Below, one piece after another: positions 23,130 to 31,015 of a stretch of 32,975 nt of DNA. The position numbers were made by a program, and so were the translations under genes. Under the pieces are notes generated by a model. That model ran no database searches, was not told the DNA's origin, and saw only the letters and a program-made list of their open reading frames with translations. Position 1 is the stretch's first letter. Each line of letters opens with the position of its first letter. Origin of the DNA: Ruminococcus sp. (GTDB taxonomy: Bacteria > Bacillota > Clostridia > Oscillospirales > Ruminococcaceae); assembly GCA_017523285.1 (NCBI GenBank), contig JAFWWU010000067.1:1-32975 (forward strand). Direction: 5' to 3'.

Positions 23130-25118
23130 TTGGGAGAACTTAAAATGTGCTATAACTGCTTGGAAAATTACGATGCTCAGAAATCTGAATGTCCAAGATG
23201 CGGTTACCTTTATGATACTCCGCATAATCCGAACTATATAGCTCCCGGAACGATACTCCATGACCGCTATATTGTCGGTGTTCTTATCGGCTATAACGGT
23301 GAAGGTGCGAATTATACCGCTTATGATAAGAATATGGGATGCAAGGTTCTTATAAGAGAATATATGCCTGCTGCACTCTGTTCGCGTGTAAAGAATAAAG
23401 CTGTTATAAGCGTAAATTATAATAATCTTGCTAAATACAAGGCTTTTATGGCTGAGTTTACTGAGCTTAACAAGTCGCTCGCAAGATTCAGAAACAACTC
23501 AAATATTATTCCTGTTATTGATATGTTTGCTGAAAACAATACAACATATACTGTTTCGGAATATATCGAGGGAATAAAGCTTCTTGATTATTTAAAGGAT
23601 AATGCTGGTGAGCTTCCATGGGAAAAGGTAAGAAAAATTTTCCCTCCGCTTTTCACTACTATCGGAATTATACATAACGCAGGAATTATCCACAGAGCTA
23701 TAAGCCCTGAAACAATTTATGTAACCGAAAACGGCGACCTTAAATTATCAGGCTTCTGCGTATCCTCTGTAAGAACAGCAGATGCAGGACTGGAATATGA
23801 GCTTTTCAAGGGATATTCTGCTCCTGAGCAGTATTCCGCAAGCACAAGCAGCCGTCAGGGTTCATGGACAGATGTTTACGGAATCTCTGCACTTCTTTAT
23901 CGTGTACTTACAGGCTGTATGCCACTTGACGCTTCAAGTCGTCTTCAGGATGATACTCTTTGCGAGCCTTCTGTACTCAACAAGAATATTCCTCAGCACG
24001 TTTCAAGAGTTATTATGGAAGGTCTTAATCTTTCGGGACGTGACAGAATTCAGACTATTACCGAGCTTGTAACAAAGCTTTTTGATGAGCCTGCACCTGT
24101 CGTAAAACCGATATCACACGCTAAACCATCTGTTCATGATGAAGATATGCTTCATACAATGCCTATCTCATATCCGAAACAGGCGCTCAGTTCAAATAAT
24201 ACAAACGATAATAATCCTTATCGTCAGCAGCCGCAGCAGAATAAAAACAATCATCAGAACAATCGTGGCGGTGGCTATTATGATGAATATGAATATGAAA
24301 GCGTAAGCACTATTGACCGCTTTAAAGCTCCTGTAATAATCGGTGTACTTCTTCTTGCTCTGCTTCTTATTGCAATTGTTGCAGTTGTAACTATTATGGG
24401 CGATGATAAGAATTCTGATTCTTCAAACAACAGCTATTATTCATCTTCTGTGCCTGATAATGTTATCCCCGGTGCTACTGACGCTCCTTCCGATGATTTT
24501 GACAGCACTATGCTTGACCTTAAGGGCAAATTCTTTGATATTACTCAGCAGAAATACTCTGAAAGCTTTACGCTTGAGAAAACAGAAGAATTCAACAGTG
24601 AATATGCAAGCGGACAGATTTTCGAACAGGATCTCGCTCCGGGAGCACCTTTCAAGAAGGGCGCAACTGTTGTAAAGGTTAAAGTAAGTAAAGGACCTGC
24701 TGAAGTCGTTATCCCTGATTATAAAGGCTTCACTGTAACTCAGTATGAAAGCAAGCTTACAGACGCAGGCGTTCCTTATCAGCTCATTGAAGATACATCA
24801 GGCAACGGAACTCCTAATTCTGTAACAAGAATTGAAGTAAGAGGCGAAAAGACTTCTCCGGGCAACAAGGTTAATATTGCTTCTGGCGAAAAACTTATGG
24901 TTTATTTTGTAATCAAGGATGCTACTACAACTACTGTAACAACTACAACTGAAGAAGTTACTACAACAACTGAAACTACTACAACTACTACAACAGTTCA
25001 GACTGAGCCACCTACGGAAGCTCCTACTCAGGCTCCGACTGAGCCACCTCAGCAGAATGATCAGCCTGTTGCTCCTCCACCTGAAAACAACGGAGATCAA
25101 AACAACAACGCTCAATAA
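23130..25118 (+). CDS. Zinc-ribbon/PASTA transmembrane pseudokinase
   Basis: A 662-residue Ser/Thr-kinase-like receptor. In order: zinc ribbon (C7, C10, C21, C24), protein-kinase fold (about 45-320), a Gln/Asn-rich linker (355-380), one membrane segment (401-423), two PASTA-like domains (about 462-520 and 526-594) and an outside Thr-rich then Pro/Asn-rich tail (599-662). PASTA domains bind peptidoglycan or its precursors. The kinase signatures are all altered: the VAIK Lys is R76 ('VLIREYMP'), HRD is HRA (A190) and DFG is GFC (G208). Structural motifs such as 'YSAPEQYS' and 'WTDVYGISALLY' remain. It is therefore expected not to phosphorylate and to act as a scaffold or ligand sensor (inference). 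TTG 23130 follows AAGGAGG; ATG 23145 is an alternative start. No partner phosphatase is adjacent. Confidence 0.9.
   Translation: MGELKMCYNCLENYDAQKSECPRCGYLYDTPHNPNYIAPGTILHDRYIVGVLIGYNGEGANYTAYDKNMGCKVLIREYMPAALCSRVKNKAVISVNYNNLAKYKAFMAEFTELNKSLARFRNNSNIIPVIDMFAENNTTYTVSEYIEGIKLLDYLKDNAGELPWEKVRKIFPPLFTTIGIIHNAGIIHRAISPETIYVTENGDLKLSGFCVSSVRTADAGLEYELFKGYSAPEQYSASTSSRQGSWTDVYGISALLYRVLTGCMPLDASSRLQDDTLCEPSVLNKNIPQHVSRVIMEGLNLSGRDRIQTITELVTKLFDEPAPVVKPISHAKPSVHDEDMLHTMPISYPKQALSSNNTNDNNPYRQQPQQNKNNHQNNRGGGYYDEYEYESVSTIDRFKAPVIIGVLLLALLLIAIVAVVTIMGDDKNSDSSNNSYYSSSVPDNVIPGATDAPSDDFDSTMLDLKGKFFDITQQKYSESFTLEKTEEFNSEYASGQIFEQDLAPGAPFKKGATVVKVKVSKGPAEVVIPDYKGFTVTQYESKLTDAGVPYQLIEDTSGNGTPNSVTRIEVRGEKTSPGNKVNIASGEKLMVYFVIKDATTTTVTTTTEEVTTTTETTTTTTTVQTEPPTEAPTQAPTEPPQQNDQPVAPPPENNGDQNNNAQ
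24924..24995 (+). repeat. ACT/ACA trinucleotide tract coding a threonine run
   Basis: Residues 599-622 of the pseudokinase are almost all Thr, coded by ACT and ACA in alternation with GAA and GTA interruptions. Such tracts can change length by slippage without a frameshift. They probably form an extended, possibly glycosylated stalk outside the membrane. Confidence 0.8.
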
Positions 25119-25124
25119 TAACAT

Positions 25125-25158
25125 AAGTCGGTTATCCGTAATTGATAACCGACTTTTT
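25125..25158 (+). terminator. Terminator after the pseudokinase gene
   Basis: AAGTCGGTTATC (25125-25136), loop CGTAATT, GATAACCGACTT (25144-25155), with the T run reaching 25158. Confidence 0.93.
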
Positions 25159-25179
25159 TATGTTTTTTATAAAATTATA

Positions 25180-25208
25180 TTGCTATTTTTCTCAAAATGT
25201 GTTATAAT
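25180..25208 (+). promoter_or_regulatory. Promoter for the SseB gene
   Basis: TTGCTA (25180-25185), 17 bases, TATAAT (25203-25208) with an extended TGT. It leaves a leader of about 105 bases. Confidence 0.75.
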
Positions 25209-25259
25209 TACTATTGTACCTTGATATTTCAATTACAGGTACAACTAATACTTTATAAA

Positions 25260-25300
25260 ATGCCGTTGTGCTGATATATCAGCAATTGAAAATTCGGCAT
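25260..25300 (+). promoter_or_regulatory. Hairpin in the SseB-gene leader
   Basis: ATGCCG (25260-25265) pairs with CGGCAT (25295-25300) around an inner perfect palindrome TGCTGATATATCAGCA (25269-25284). There is no T run. It ends seven bases before the GGAGG ribosome site, so it could stabilise the mRNA or control translation. Confidence 0.5.
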
Positions 25301-25321
25301 ATATTTTGGAGGATACATAAA

Positions 25322-26092
25322 ATGGCTGAAATAAATAACAAGGTTTTACTTGATTTAATCGCTGAAATGGAAAAAAACGCTACTGTGGATGCTCAGGAAG
25401 CTGTACTTAACGAAATCGTTACAAATGCAAAATTCCTTATTCCTGCTGTTGTAACTGAAATTCCGCCTGAGGAAGCAAAAAATCTTAAAAATCCTGAACA
25501 CAACACAAGAATTAAATTCAGTATGATTACAAACGACAAAAACGAAAACTACTTCCCTGCTTTTACTTCTATGGAAGAACTTTATAAGTGGCAGGAGGAT
25601 TATAACGGTAATACTCTTACACTCGGTTTTGATCAGTATGCACAGATGCTTGCTAAATCAAACGATTTTGCAGGTATGGTTATTGACCCATTCACACACA
25701 GCCTCATTATTGATAACAGAATGGCTGAAGAACTTGCTATTCAGAAAAGCCTGTATACAAAAGGCTCTGCGAAAAGAATTCTCAAAGATGGTGAAAAAAT
25801 AAGAATTTCACATCCTGAGGTAACTCCGACAGAAATGATTGAAGCTATGAAGGCTCACCTTGTAAATGAGCCATGCGTTGAAAAGGCTTATCTTCGTATG
25901 ATGACTAAAGAGAATAATGCTGAAAGTTATCTCCTTGCAGTTGATTTCAAAGGCGATATGGAAAAGGTATTTCCTGAAATTGCAGCAGCTGCACGTCCAT
26001 ATCTTAGTGGTAAGTTTATGGACATCGTTCCTGCGGATACAGGTCTTGGCAAATCAGTTGCTGACAGCACAGAACCATTCTATACAAAGTAA
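25322..26092 (+). CDS. SseB-family protein
   Basis: 256 residues with the two SseB modules. The N-terminal domain has 'FLIPAVVTE', 'KFSMITNDKNENYFPAFTSMEELYKW' and 'FAGMVIDPFTHSLII' (about 38-135). The C-terminal domain runs from 'KILK..EKIRISHPEVTPTEMI' to 'LSGKFMDIVP' (about 150-245). Enhanced serine sensitivity (SseB) was named from an E. coli overexpression phenotype; in Clostridia the domain is common and its function is unknown. I chose ATG 25322, with GGAGG at 25308-25312; the open frame extends 18 codons upstream through the leader hairpin and is not expected to be translated. It is a single-gene unit between terminators. Confidence 0.85.
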   Translation: MAEINNKVLLDLIAEMEKNATVDAQEAVLNEIVTNAKFLIPAVVTEIPPEEAKNLKNPEHNTRIKFSMITNDKNENYFPAFTSMEELYKWQEDYNGNTLTLGFDQYAQMLAKSNDFAGMVIDPFTHSLIIDNRMAEELAIQKSLYTKGSAKRILKDGEKIRISHPEVTPTEMIEAMKAHLVNEPCVEKAYLRMMTKENNAESYLLAVDFKGDMEKVFPEIAAAARPYLSGKFMDIVPADTGLGKSVADSTEPFYTK

Positions 26093-26132
26093 AAAACAAG
26101 CGGATGTTCTTCAAAAGAGCATCCGCTTTTTT
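26090..26132. terminator. Bidirectional terminator between the SseB gene and glmM
   Basis: AAGCGGATGTTCT (26098-26110), loop TCAAA, AGAGCATCCGCTT (26116-26128) with one G·T pair. T runs follow on the plus strand (to 26132), and an A run upstream serves the minus strand. Confidence 0.9.
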
Positions 26133-26136
26133 ATCA

Positions 26137-27525
26137 TTATTCTGCTGCGTGACCTTTTTTATTGATAACGTCAACTACATAATTAACATACTTATCGCAT
26201 GTTTCCTTATCTTTTGCTTCTACCATTACTCTAACAAGAGGCTCTGTACCACTCTGACGTACAAGAATTCTTCCTGAATCACCAAGCTGATTTACTACCT
26301 CTTCAACTGCTGCCTTTACATCTGCATCAGCTTCAGCCGCTTCCTTATCCTTAACTCTTACATTCTTAAGCACCTGAGGATAAACCTTGAATGGCGCACA
26401 AAGCTCGCTGAGCGTCTTCTTTGAAGCCATAATAACTTCCATAACCTTAAGACTTGTAAGGATACCGTCACCTGTTGTAGCATATTTAGAGAAGATGATA
26501 TGACCTGATTCTTCACCGCCGATTCTGCAGCCGTGTTCCTTCATATATTCATATACATACTTATCGCCTACATCTGTCTTTGCATAGCCTATTCCTGCCT
26601 TGTCAAACGCTTTATAGAGTCCGAAGTTTGACATTATAGTTGTAACAACTGTGTTTGAAATAAGCTTTCCTCTGTCCTTCATATATTTTCCGTATATGTA
26701 AAGAATGTGGTCACCTGTAATTACATTGCCCTTTTCGTCAACGCAAAGACATCTGTCAGCATCGCCGTCATAAGCAAAACCGACATCAAGCTTGTTTTCA
26801 ACAACATATTTCTGTAAGCCCTCAATATGAGTTGAGCCTGCGTTATTATTGATATTAATTCCGTTAGGAGAAGCATTGATTACATAGGTTTTAGCACCGA
26901 GTGCGTCAAATACAGATTTAGCAAGATTCCATGCACTTCCGTTTGCACAGTCAAGACCTACTCTCATTCCTCTGAATGAATACATACCGAGTGAAATAAT
27001 ATAACCGATATATCTGTTTCTACCTGAAACATAGTCAACTGTACAGCCGATTTCGCTGTCCTTAGCGTATGGAATATCTTCCCATGTCTTGCCAAATACA
27101 TTAAGCTTTCCGTCAATATAATCCTCGATGAGTGAAATAGTAGCTTCGTCAAGCTTTTCACCCTGTCCGTTAAGAACCTTTAAGCCGTTATCATAATAAG
27201 GATTATGGCTTGCAGAAACCATAATACCGCAATCGAATGAATCAACTCTTGTAATATATGCAACTGACGGAGTTGTTGTAACGTGAAGAAGATATGCATC
27301 AGCACCTGATGCTGTAAGACCACCTACGAGAGAATATTCAAACATATAGCTTGAACGTCTTGTGTCCTTACCGATGATAATCTTCGGAGCTGAATAGTCA
27401 CCGTTCTGCTTTTTAAGCTCGCCATAATACCAGCCGAGAAATCTTCCCACCTTGAATGCGTGGTCTGCTGTAAGATTGACATTTGCGGTTCCTCTGAAAC
27501 CGTCTGTACCGAAATATCTGCCCAT
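26137..27525 (-). CDS. glmM: Phosphoglucosamine mutase
   Basis: Interconverts glucosamine-6-phosphate and glucosamine-1-phosphate, feeding UDP-GlcNAc for peptidoglycan. The 462 residues show all four phosphohexomutase sites: N-terminal 'FGTDGFRG', the phosphoserine loop 'GIMVSASHNPYYDNG' (S106), metal-binding 'YDGDADRC', sugar-binding 'GGEESGHIIF' and the phosphate site 'VRQSGTEPLVRVMVEA'. The GTDG start and SASHNP loop favour GlmM over PGM or PMM. AAAGGA precedes the ATG. It has its own promoter at 27637-27665 and lies after the gpmI terminator. The leader (about 100 bases) shows no glmS-type ribozyme, which belongs to glmS in any case. Confidence 0.95.
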   Translation of the reverse strand: MGRYFGTDGFRGTANVNLTADHAFKVGRFLGWYYGELKKQNGDYSAPKIIIGKDTRRSSYMFEYSLVGGLTASGADAYLLHVTTTPSVAYITRVDSFDCGIMVSASHNPYYDNGLKVLNGQGEKLDEATISLIEDYIDGKLNVFGKTWEDIPYAKDSEIGCTVDYVSGRNRYIGYIISLGMYSFRGMRVGLDCANGSAWNLAKSVFDALGAKTYVINASPNGININNNAGSTHIEGLQKYVVENKLDVGFAYDGDADRCLCVDEKGNVITGDHILYIYGKYMKDRGKLISNTVVTTIMSNFGLYKAFDKAGIGYAKTDVGDKYVYEYMKEHGCRIGGEESGHIIFSKYATTGDGILTSLKVMEVIMASKKTLSELCAPFKVYPQVLKNVRVKDKEAAEADADVKAAVEEVVNQLGDSGRILVRQSGTEPLVRVMVEAKDKETCDKYVNYVVDVINKKGHAAE

Positions 27526-27636
27526 TTTTATCTTTTCCTTTCAAAAAAGTTATATAATATTTGCGTTTTTAAGATCTATTTAATTGTCACTTCGCATTTT
27601 TTAATTGATACAGCAATATATTCGCCATACAAATTC

Positions 27637-27665
27637 ATTATACCACTTTTTTTTCATATAGTCAA
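27637..27665 (-). promoter_or_regulatory. Promoter for glmM
   Basis: On the minus strand, TTGACT (27660-27665), 17 bases with an A8 tract, TATAAT (27637-27642) and an extended TGG. Confidence 0.85.
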
Positions 27666-27698
27666 CAAAAAAACAGCCATTTTTTCAAATGGCTGTTT
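27666..27698 (-). terminator. Terminator after gpmI
   Basis: Arms AAACAGCCATTT (27671-27682) and AAATGGCTGTTT (27687-27698) with a four-base loop. The A run at 27667-27673 reads as a T run on the minus strand. It begins 15 bases past the gpmI stop and abuts the glmM promoter. Confidence 0.92.
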
Positions 27699-27712
27699 CA
27701 TATTGCATTAAT

Positions 27713-29221
27713 TTACTTGATAAGTGATTTACCTGTCATTTCAGTAGGCTGTGGTACTCCGAGTACCTGAAGAATTGTTGGAGCAATATCTGCAAGCACG
27801 CCGCCCTCACGAAGCTCACAATCCTCACCTACAACAATGAATGGTACAGGATTTGTTGTATGTGCTGTGAATGCGCTTCCGTCAGGTTCATACATCTTAT
27901 CTGCGTTACCGTGGTCGGCTGTAATAAGAGCAACGCCGCCCTTTGCCGTGATAGCGTCAACCATCCTGCCAACGCATGTATCAACAGCTTCAACAGCTGT
28001 CTTTGCGGCATCAAATATGCCTGTATGACCTACCATATCGCAGTTAGCATAGTTGAGAATGATTACATCATACTTATCAGCTTCGATAGCTTCAACAACT
28101 GCGTCTGTTACCTCGAATGCACTCATTTCAGGCTTCATATCGAATGTTTCAACGTCAGGTGACTTTATAAGAATTCTGTCCTCACCGTCAAACTGCTTTT
28201 CTTCGCCGCCGTTGAAGAAGAATGTAACGTGTGCATACTTCTGTGTTTCTGCAATTCTGAGCTGTGTCTTGCCAAGCTTTGCAAGATATTCGCCGAGTGT
28301 CATTGTAAGCGCTTCAGGTGGGAATGCTACTGATACATTCGGCATTGCAGCATCATACTGTGCCATACATACAAAATGTACAGGGAAATATTTTCTTTCA
28401 AAGCCTGTAAATTCCGGATCAACAAATGCTCTTGTAATCTGTCTTGCTCTGTCAGGACGGAAGTTGAAGAATACAACGCTGTCATTTTCCTTGATCATAC
28501 CGTTTTCGTCAACAACTGTCGGGAGCATAAATTCGTCAGTAACTTCATTAGCGTATGAATTCTTGATAGCCTGAACAGGATCTGTTTCCTTTACGCCTTC
28601 ACCCTTAACGAGTGCTGCGTAAGCCTTTTCTACTCTGTCCCATGCATTATCTCTGTCCATAGCATAGAAACGTCCTGCAATTGTAGCAACTGAGCCTGTA
28701 CCGATCTTGTTGATTTCAGCAACAGCTTCTTCCATAAATTCAGCAGCTGATGAAGGTGGAACGTCACGTCCATCTAAGAATGCGTGAACGTAAACCTTTT
28801 CAAGTCCGTTTCTCTTTGCCATTTCAAGAAGTCCGTAAAGATGCTCTGTGTGGCTGTGAACACCGCCTGGTGAAAGAAGTCCCATAAGGTGAAGTGCTGA
28901 GCCATTCTTCTTGCAGTTTTCAATAGCATCTACGAGAGCCTTATTTTCGAAGAAATCGCCGTCCTTGATTGACGTTGAAATCTTTACGAGCATCTGGTAA
29001 ACAATTCTTCCTGCACCGATATTTGTATGACCAACCTCAGAGTTACCCATCTGTCCGTCAGGGAGTCCTACATCAAGTCCGCTTGCACCGATAATAGTGT
29101 TCGGACCTTTCATATATTTATCGATATTAGGTGTATTTGCGGCTGTGATTGCATTGCCGTAATCCTCGGCATTATATCCGAAGCCGTCCATAATAATAAG
29201 TGCTACGGGTTTTTTAGACAT
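27713..29221 (-). CDS. gpmI: 2,3-bisphosphoglycerate-independent phosphoglycerate mutase
   Basis: Converts 3-phosphoglycerate to 2-phosphoglycerate in glycolysis, using two Mn2+. The 502 residues are typical. 'ALIIMDGFGYN' carries metal ligand D12, and 'GLPDGQMGNSEVGHTNIGAGR' carries the phosphoserine S61. 'GVHSHTEHLYGL', 'HAFLDGRDVPP', 'RFYAMDRD' and the late metal block 'ADHGNAD' all match. ATG 29221 has GGAGGA on this strand; the frame extends 17 codons upstream without family similarity. A gap of 41 bases separates it from the membrane-protein gene upstream, so both probably share the promoter at 30084-30112. Confidence 0.96.
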   Translation of the reverse strand: MSKKPVALIIMDGFGYNAEDYGNAITAANTPNIDKYMKGPNTIIGASGLDVGLPDGQMGNSEVGHTNIGAGRIVYQMLVKISTSIKDGDFFENKALVDAIENCKKNGSALHLMGLLSPGGVHSHTEHLYGLLEMAKRNGLEKVYVHAFLDGRDVPPSSAAEFMEEAVAEINKIGTGSVATIAGRFYAMDRDNAWDRVEKAYAALVKGEGVKETDPVQAIKNSYANEVTDEFMLPTVVDENGMIKENDSVVFFNFRPDRARQITRAFVDPEFTGFERKYFPVHFVCMAQYDAAMPNVSVAFPPEALTMTLGEYLAKLGKTQLRIAETQKYAHVTFFFNGGEEKQFDGEDRILIKSPDVETFDMKPEMSAFEVTDAVVEAIEADKYDVIILNYANCDMVGHTGIFDAAKTAVEAVDTCVGRMVDAITAKGGVALITADHGNADKMYEPDGSAFTAHTTNPVPFIVVGEDCELREGGVLADIAPTILQVLGVPQPTEMTGKSLIK

Positions 29222-29262
29222 AATTGTCCTCCTGTATATAATTAATTTTAAACCGTGAGATT

Positions 29263-30015
29263 TTATCCCCACATTACAACTAATCCACTATCGTAGTCGA
29301 AAGCATATCCATATTTATTGCTTTCACTGAAATTATAAATAATTGTGTCTTTATCAAGTTCTGCTTGTTTTTTATCGCTCAATCGATGATAAACATAGGG
29401 CGGCAAGCCTCTCTTCTGAAGGTAACCTAACATAATAATTTTCAAATCGCCTTCATAGTACTCTTCGTTCTCTTCAAAATATTCTTCATAGGTTATTTCA
29501 CATTCAGGAATAAATCCGTCATTTTCTCTGCAATTCCTTTCAAGTTCTTTAATAGCATCTGTATCGGTATAAAATGAAAGATATGCAGTAGGTGAATAAT
29601 CCTGTGCAGGCATACAAGGCTCTGTTTTGAAATAATAATCTTCACATTTTTCAGGAAGATTTTTCGGAAACCTTTTCATGGTTTCTTCACTATATACACG
29701 CACTCCGTATGAAAAGACCATTTTCTTTGGCTGATACATTATCTTACCGGTTTTAAAGCCTACGCATATAAACGGCAGGAAAACACAAAAAAGAGTAAAT
29801 ATCACAGCAACAGTTCGTAGTATTATTACTGCCTTTTTATATGTTCCGTATTCTTTGTATTTTTTATAAAAAAACGCAAGAAATATATTAAGCAAAATAA
29901 ACGGAATACAAAGATATTTTACAATCCCCATAACAGCTATTGTTAAAAAAGCTCCGCCTAAAAAGATATAACAACATGCTATAATTAGATTTAATAAAAA
30001 AATCGAGATCTGCAT
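29263..30015 (-). CDS. Membrane protein of unknown function, probable N-terminal frameshift
   Basis: A 250-residue product with three membrane segments (about 4-27, 30-48 and 63-88) and a polar C-terminal domain of about 150 residues rich in Tyr, Glu and Lys. No family is recognised. The ATG at 30015 has no ribosome site. An upstream ATG at 30032 has GAGGTGA placed well, but its frame reads MTDSKKCRSRFFY and stops. One extra base in the seven-A run at 29996-30002 (poly-T on the coding strand) would join it to this frame as MTDSKKCRSRFFLLNLII, a normal positive-inside start. The gene is therefore probably frameshifted or misread by one base. It shares a promoter with gpmI. Confidence 0.7.
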   Translation of the reverse strand: MQISIFLLNLIIACCYIFLGGAFLTIAVMGIVKYLCIPFILLNIFLAFFYKKYKEYGTYKKAVIILRTVAVIFTLFCVFLPFICVGFKTGKIMYQPKKMVFSYGVRVYSEETMKRFPKNLPEKCEDYYFKTEPCMPAQDYSPTAYLSFYTDTDAIKELERNCRENDGFIPECEITYEEYFEENEEYYEGDLKIIMLGYLQKRGLPPYVYHRLSDKKQAELDKDTIIYNFSESNKYGYAFDYDSGLVVMWG

Positions 30016-30058
30016 TTTTTACTATCAGTCATAAAATCACCTCATTAATACAGTGAAT

Positions 30059-30112
30059 ACAGGAAATTCCTGTCTATGACTATAGCATAACACACTATTC
30101 ATTATTTGTCAA
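30059..30112 (-). promoter_or_regulatory. Promoter of the membrane gene–gpmI unit, with a start-site dyad
   Basis: On the minus strand, TTGACA (30107-30112), 17 bases, TATGCT (30084-30089) with an extended TGT. Just downstream, ACAGGAA and TTCCTGT around one base (30059-30073) form a dyad near the predicted 5' end, either an operator or a 5' protective hairpin. Confidence 0.75.
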
Positions 30113-30173
30113 TAGTTTTTTATCGTTTTTCGATAATATTTTTCTGTTTTTCAAAATTGGTGCATTTGCAAAT

Positions 30174-30196
30174 GTAGGGGCGGATATTATCCGCCC
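30174..30196 (-). repeat. Short GC-rich repeat, copy 1 (GTAGGGGCGGAT), hairpin beyond tpiA
   Basis: GTAGGGGCGGAT starts at 30174, and GGGCGGAT (30178-30185), ATT, ATCCGCCC (30189-30196) form a GC-rich hairpin in AT-rich surroundings, 23 bases past the tpiA stop. No T run follows on the minus strand. The same 12 bases occur in reverse orientation at 31825-31836. Confidence 0.75.
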
Positions 30197-30219
30197 GCTT
30201 AAATCAAATAACATTCGGC

Positions 30220-30996
30220 TTAGCCATTGATAGCAGCCTGAACGATTGTGTTGAAGTCCTCAGCCTTGAGTGAAGCACCGCCGATAAGACCGCCGTCGAT
30301 GTTTGGCTTAGCAAGAAGCTCAGCAGCATTTGCAGCGTTCATTGAACCACCGTACTGGATTGTTACAGCGTCAGCAGTTGCCTGATCGTAAAGCTTAGCA
30401 AGCTGTGCACGGATAAATGCACAAACTTCTTCAGCCTGTTCTGGAGTAGCTGTAAGACCTGTACCGATTGCCCATACAGGCTCGTAAGCGATAACTGTGT
30501 TCTTAACCTGTTCAGCTGTGAGTGACCAGAGGTCAAGCTTAATCTGACGAGCAATAACTTCTTCTGTGATATTGCATTCACGTTCCCACTTAAGCTCACC
30601 AACACATACGATTGGCTTAAGACCTGCATTGAGAGCAGCAATTGTTCTCTTGTTTACAGTTTCATCTGTTTCACCAAAATACTGTCTTCTTTCGCTGTGA
30701 CCGATTACAACGTATTCAACGCCAAGCTCAACGAGCATATCAGCAGAAATTTCACCTGTGAAAGCACCACTCTTTTCAAAGTGTACGTTCTCAGCACCAA
30801 TCTTTACGTTTGAACCTGCTGTTGTATTGATAGCTGTTTCAAGGTTTGTGAAAGGTACGCAAGCGATAACCTCTACATTGTTTTCAGCATTTGCAACGAG
30901 TGGCTTGATAGCTTCGAGAAGAGCCTTAGCCTCAGGTCTTGTCTTATTCATTTTCCAGTTTCCGGCAATAATTGCCTTTCTTGTTGACTTGTTCAT
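30220..30996 (-). CDS. tpiA: Triosephosphate isomerase
   Basis: Interconverts glyceraldehyde-3-phosphate and dihydroxyacetone phosphate. The 258-residue TIM barrel has the catalytic trio K15 ('AGNWKMN'), H100 ('VVIGHSERR') and E172 ('YEPVWAIGTG'), plus the phosphate loops 'IQYGGSMNAANA' and 'DGGLIGGASL'. The start has AAGGAG upstream on this strand. Only 19 bases separate it from the interrupted membrane-protein gene upstream, so it is probably transcribed from the pgk side. Confidence 0.97.
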   Translation of the reverse strand: MNKSTRKAIIAGNWKMNKTRPEAKALLEAIKPLVANAENNVEVIACVPFTNLETAINTTAGSNVKIGAENVHFEKSGAFTGEISADMLVELGVEYVVIGHSERRQYFGETDETVNKRTIAALNAGLKPIVCVGELKWERECNITEEVIARQIKLDLWSLTAEQVKNTVIAYEPVWAIGTGLTATPEQAEEVCAFIRAQLAKLYDQATADAVTIQYGGSMNAANAAELLAKPNIDGGLIGGASLKAEDFNTIVQAAING

Positions 30997-31015
30997 ATCA
31001 ATTAACTCCTTATAA

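Noticed and set aside
24924-24995. ACT/ACA tract as a CRISPR-like or minisatellite array
   Set aside because: It is in frame inside the pseudokinase gene and simply codes a threonine-rich stalk.
27526-27636. A glmS-type ribozyme or riboswitch in the glmM leader
   Set aside because: I see no matching core; that ribozyme is associated with glmS, not glmM.
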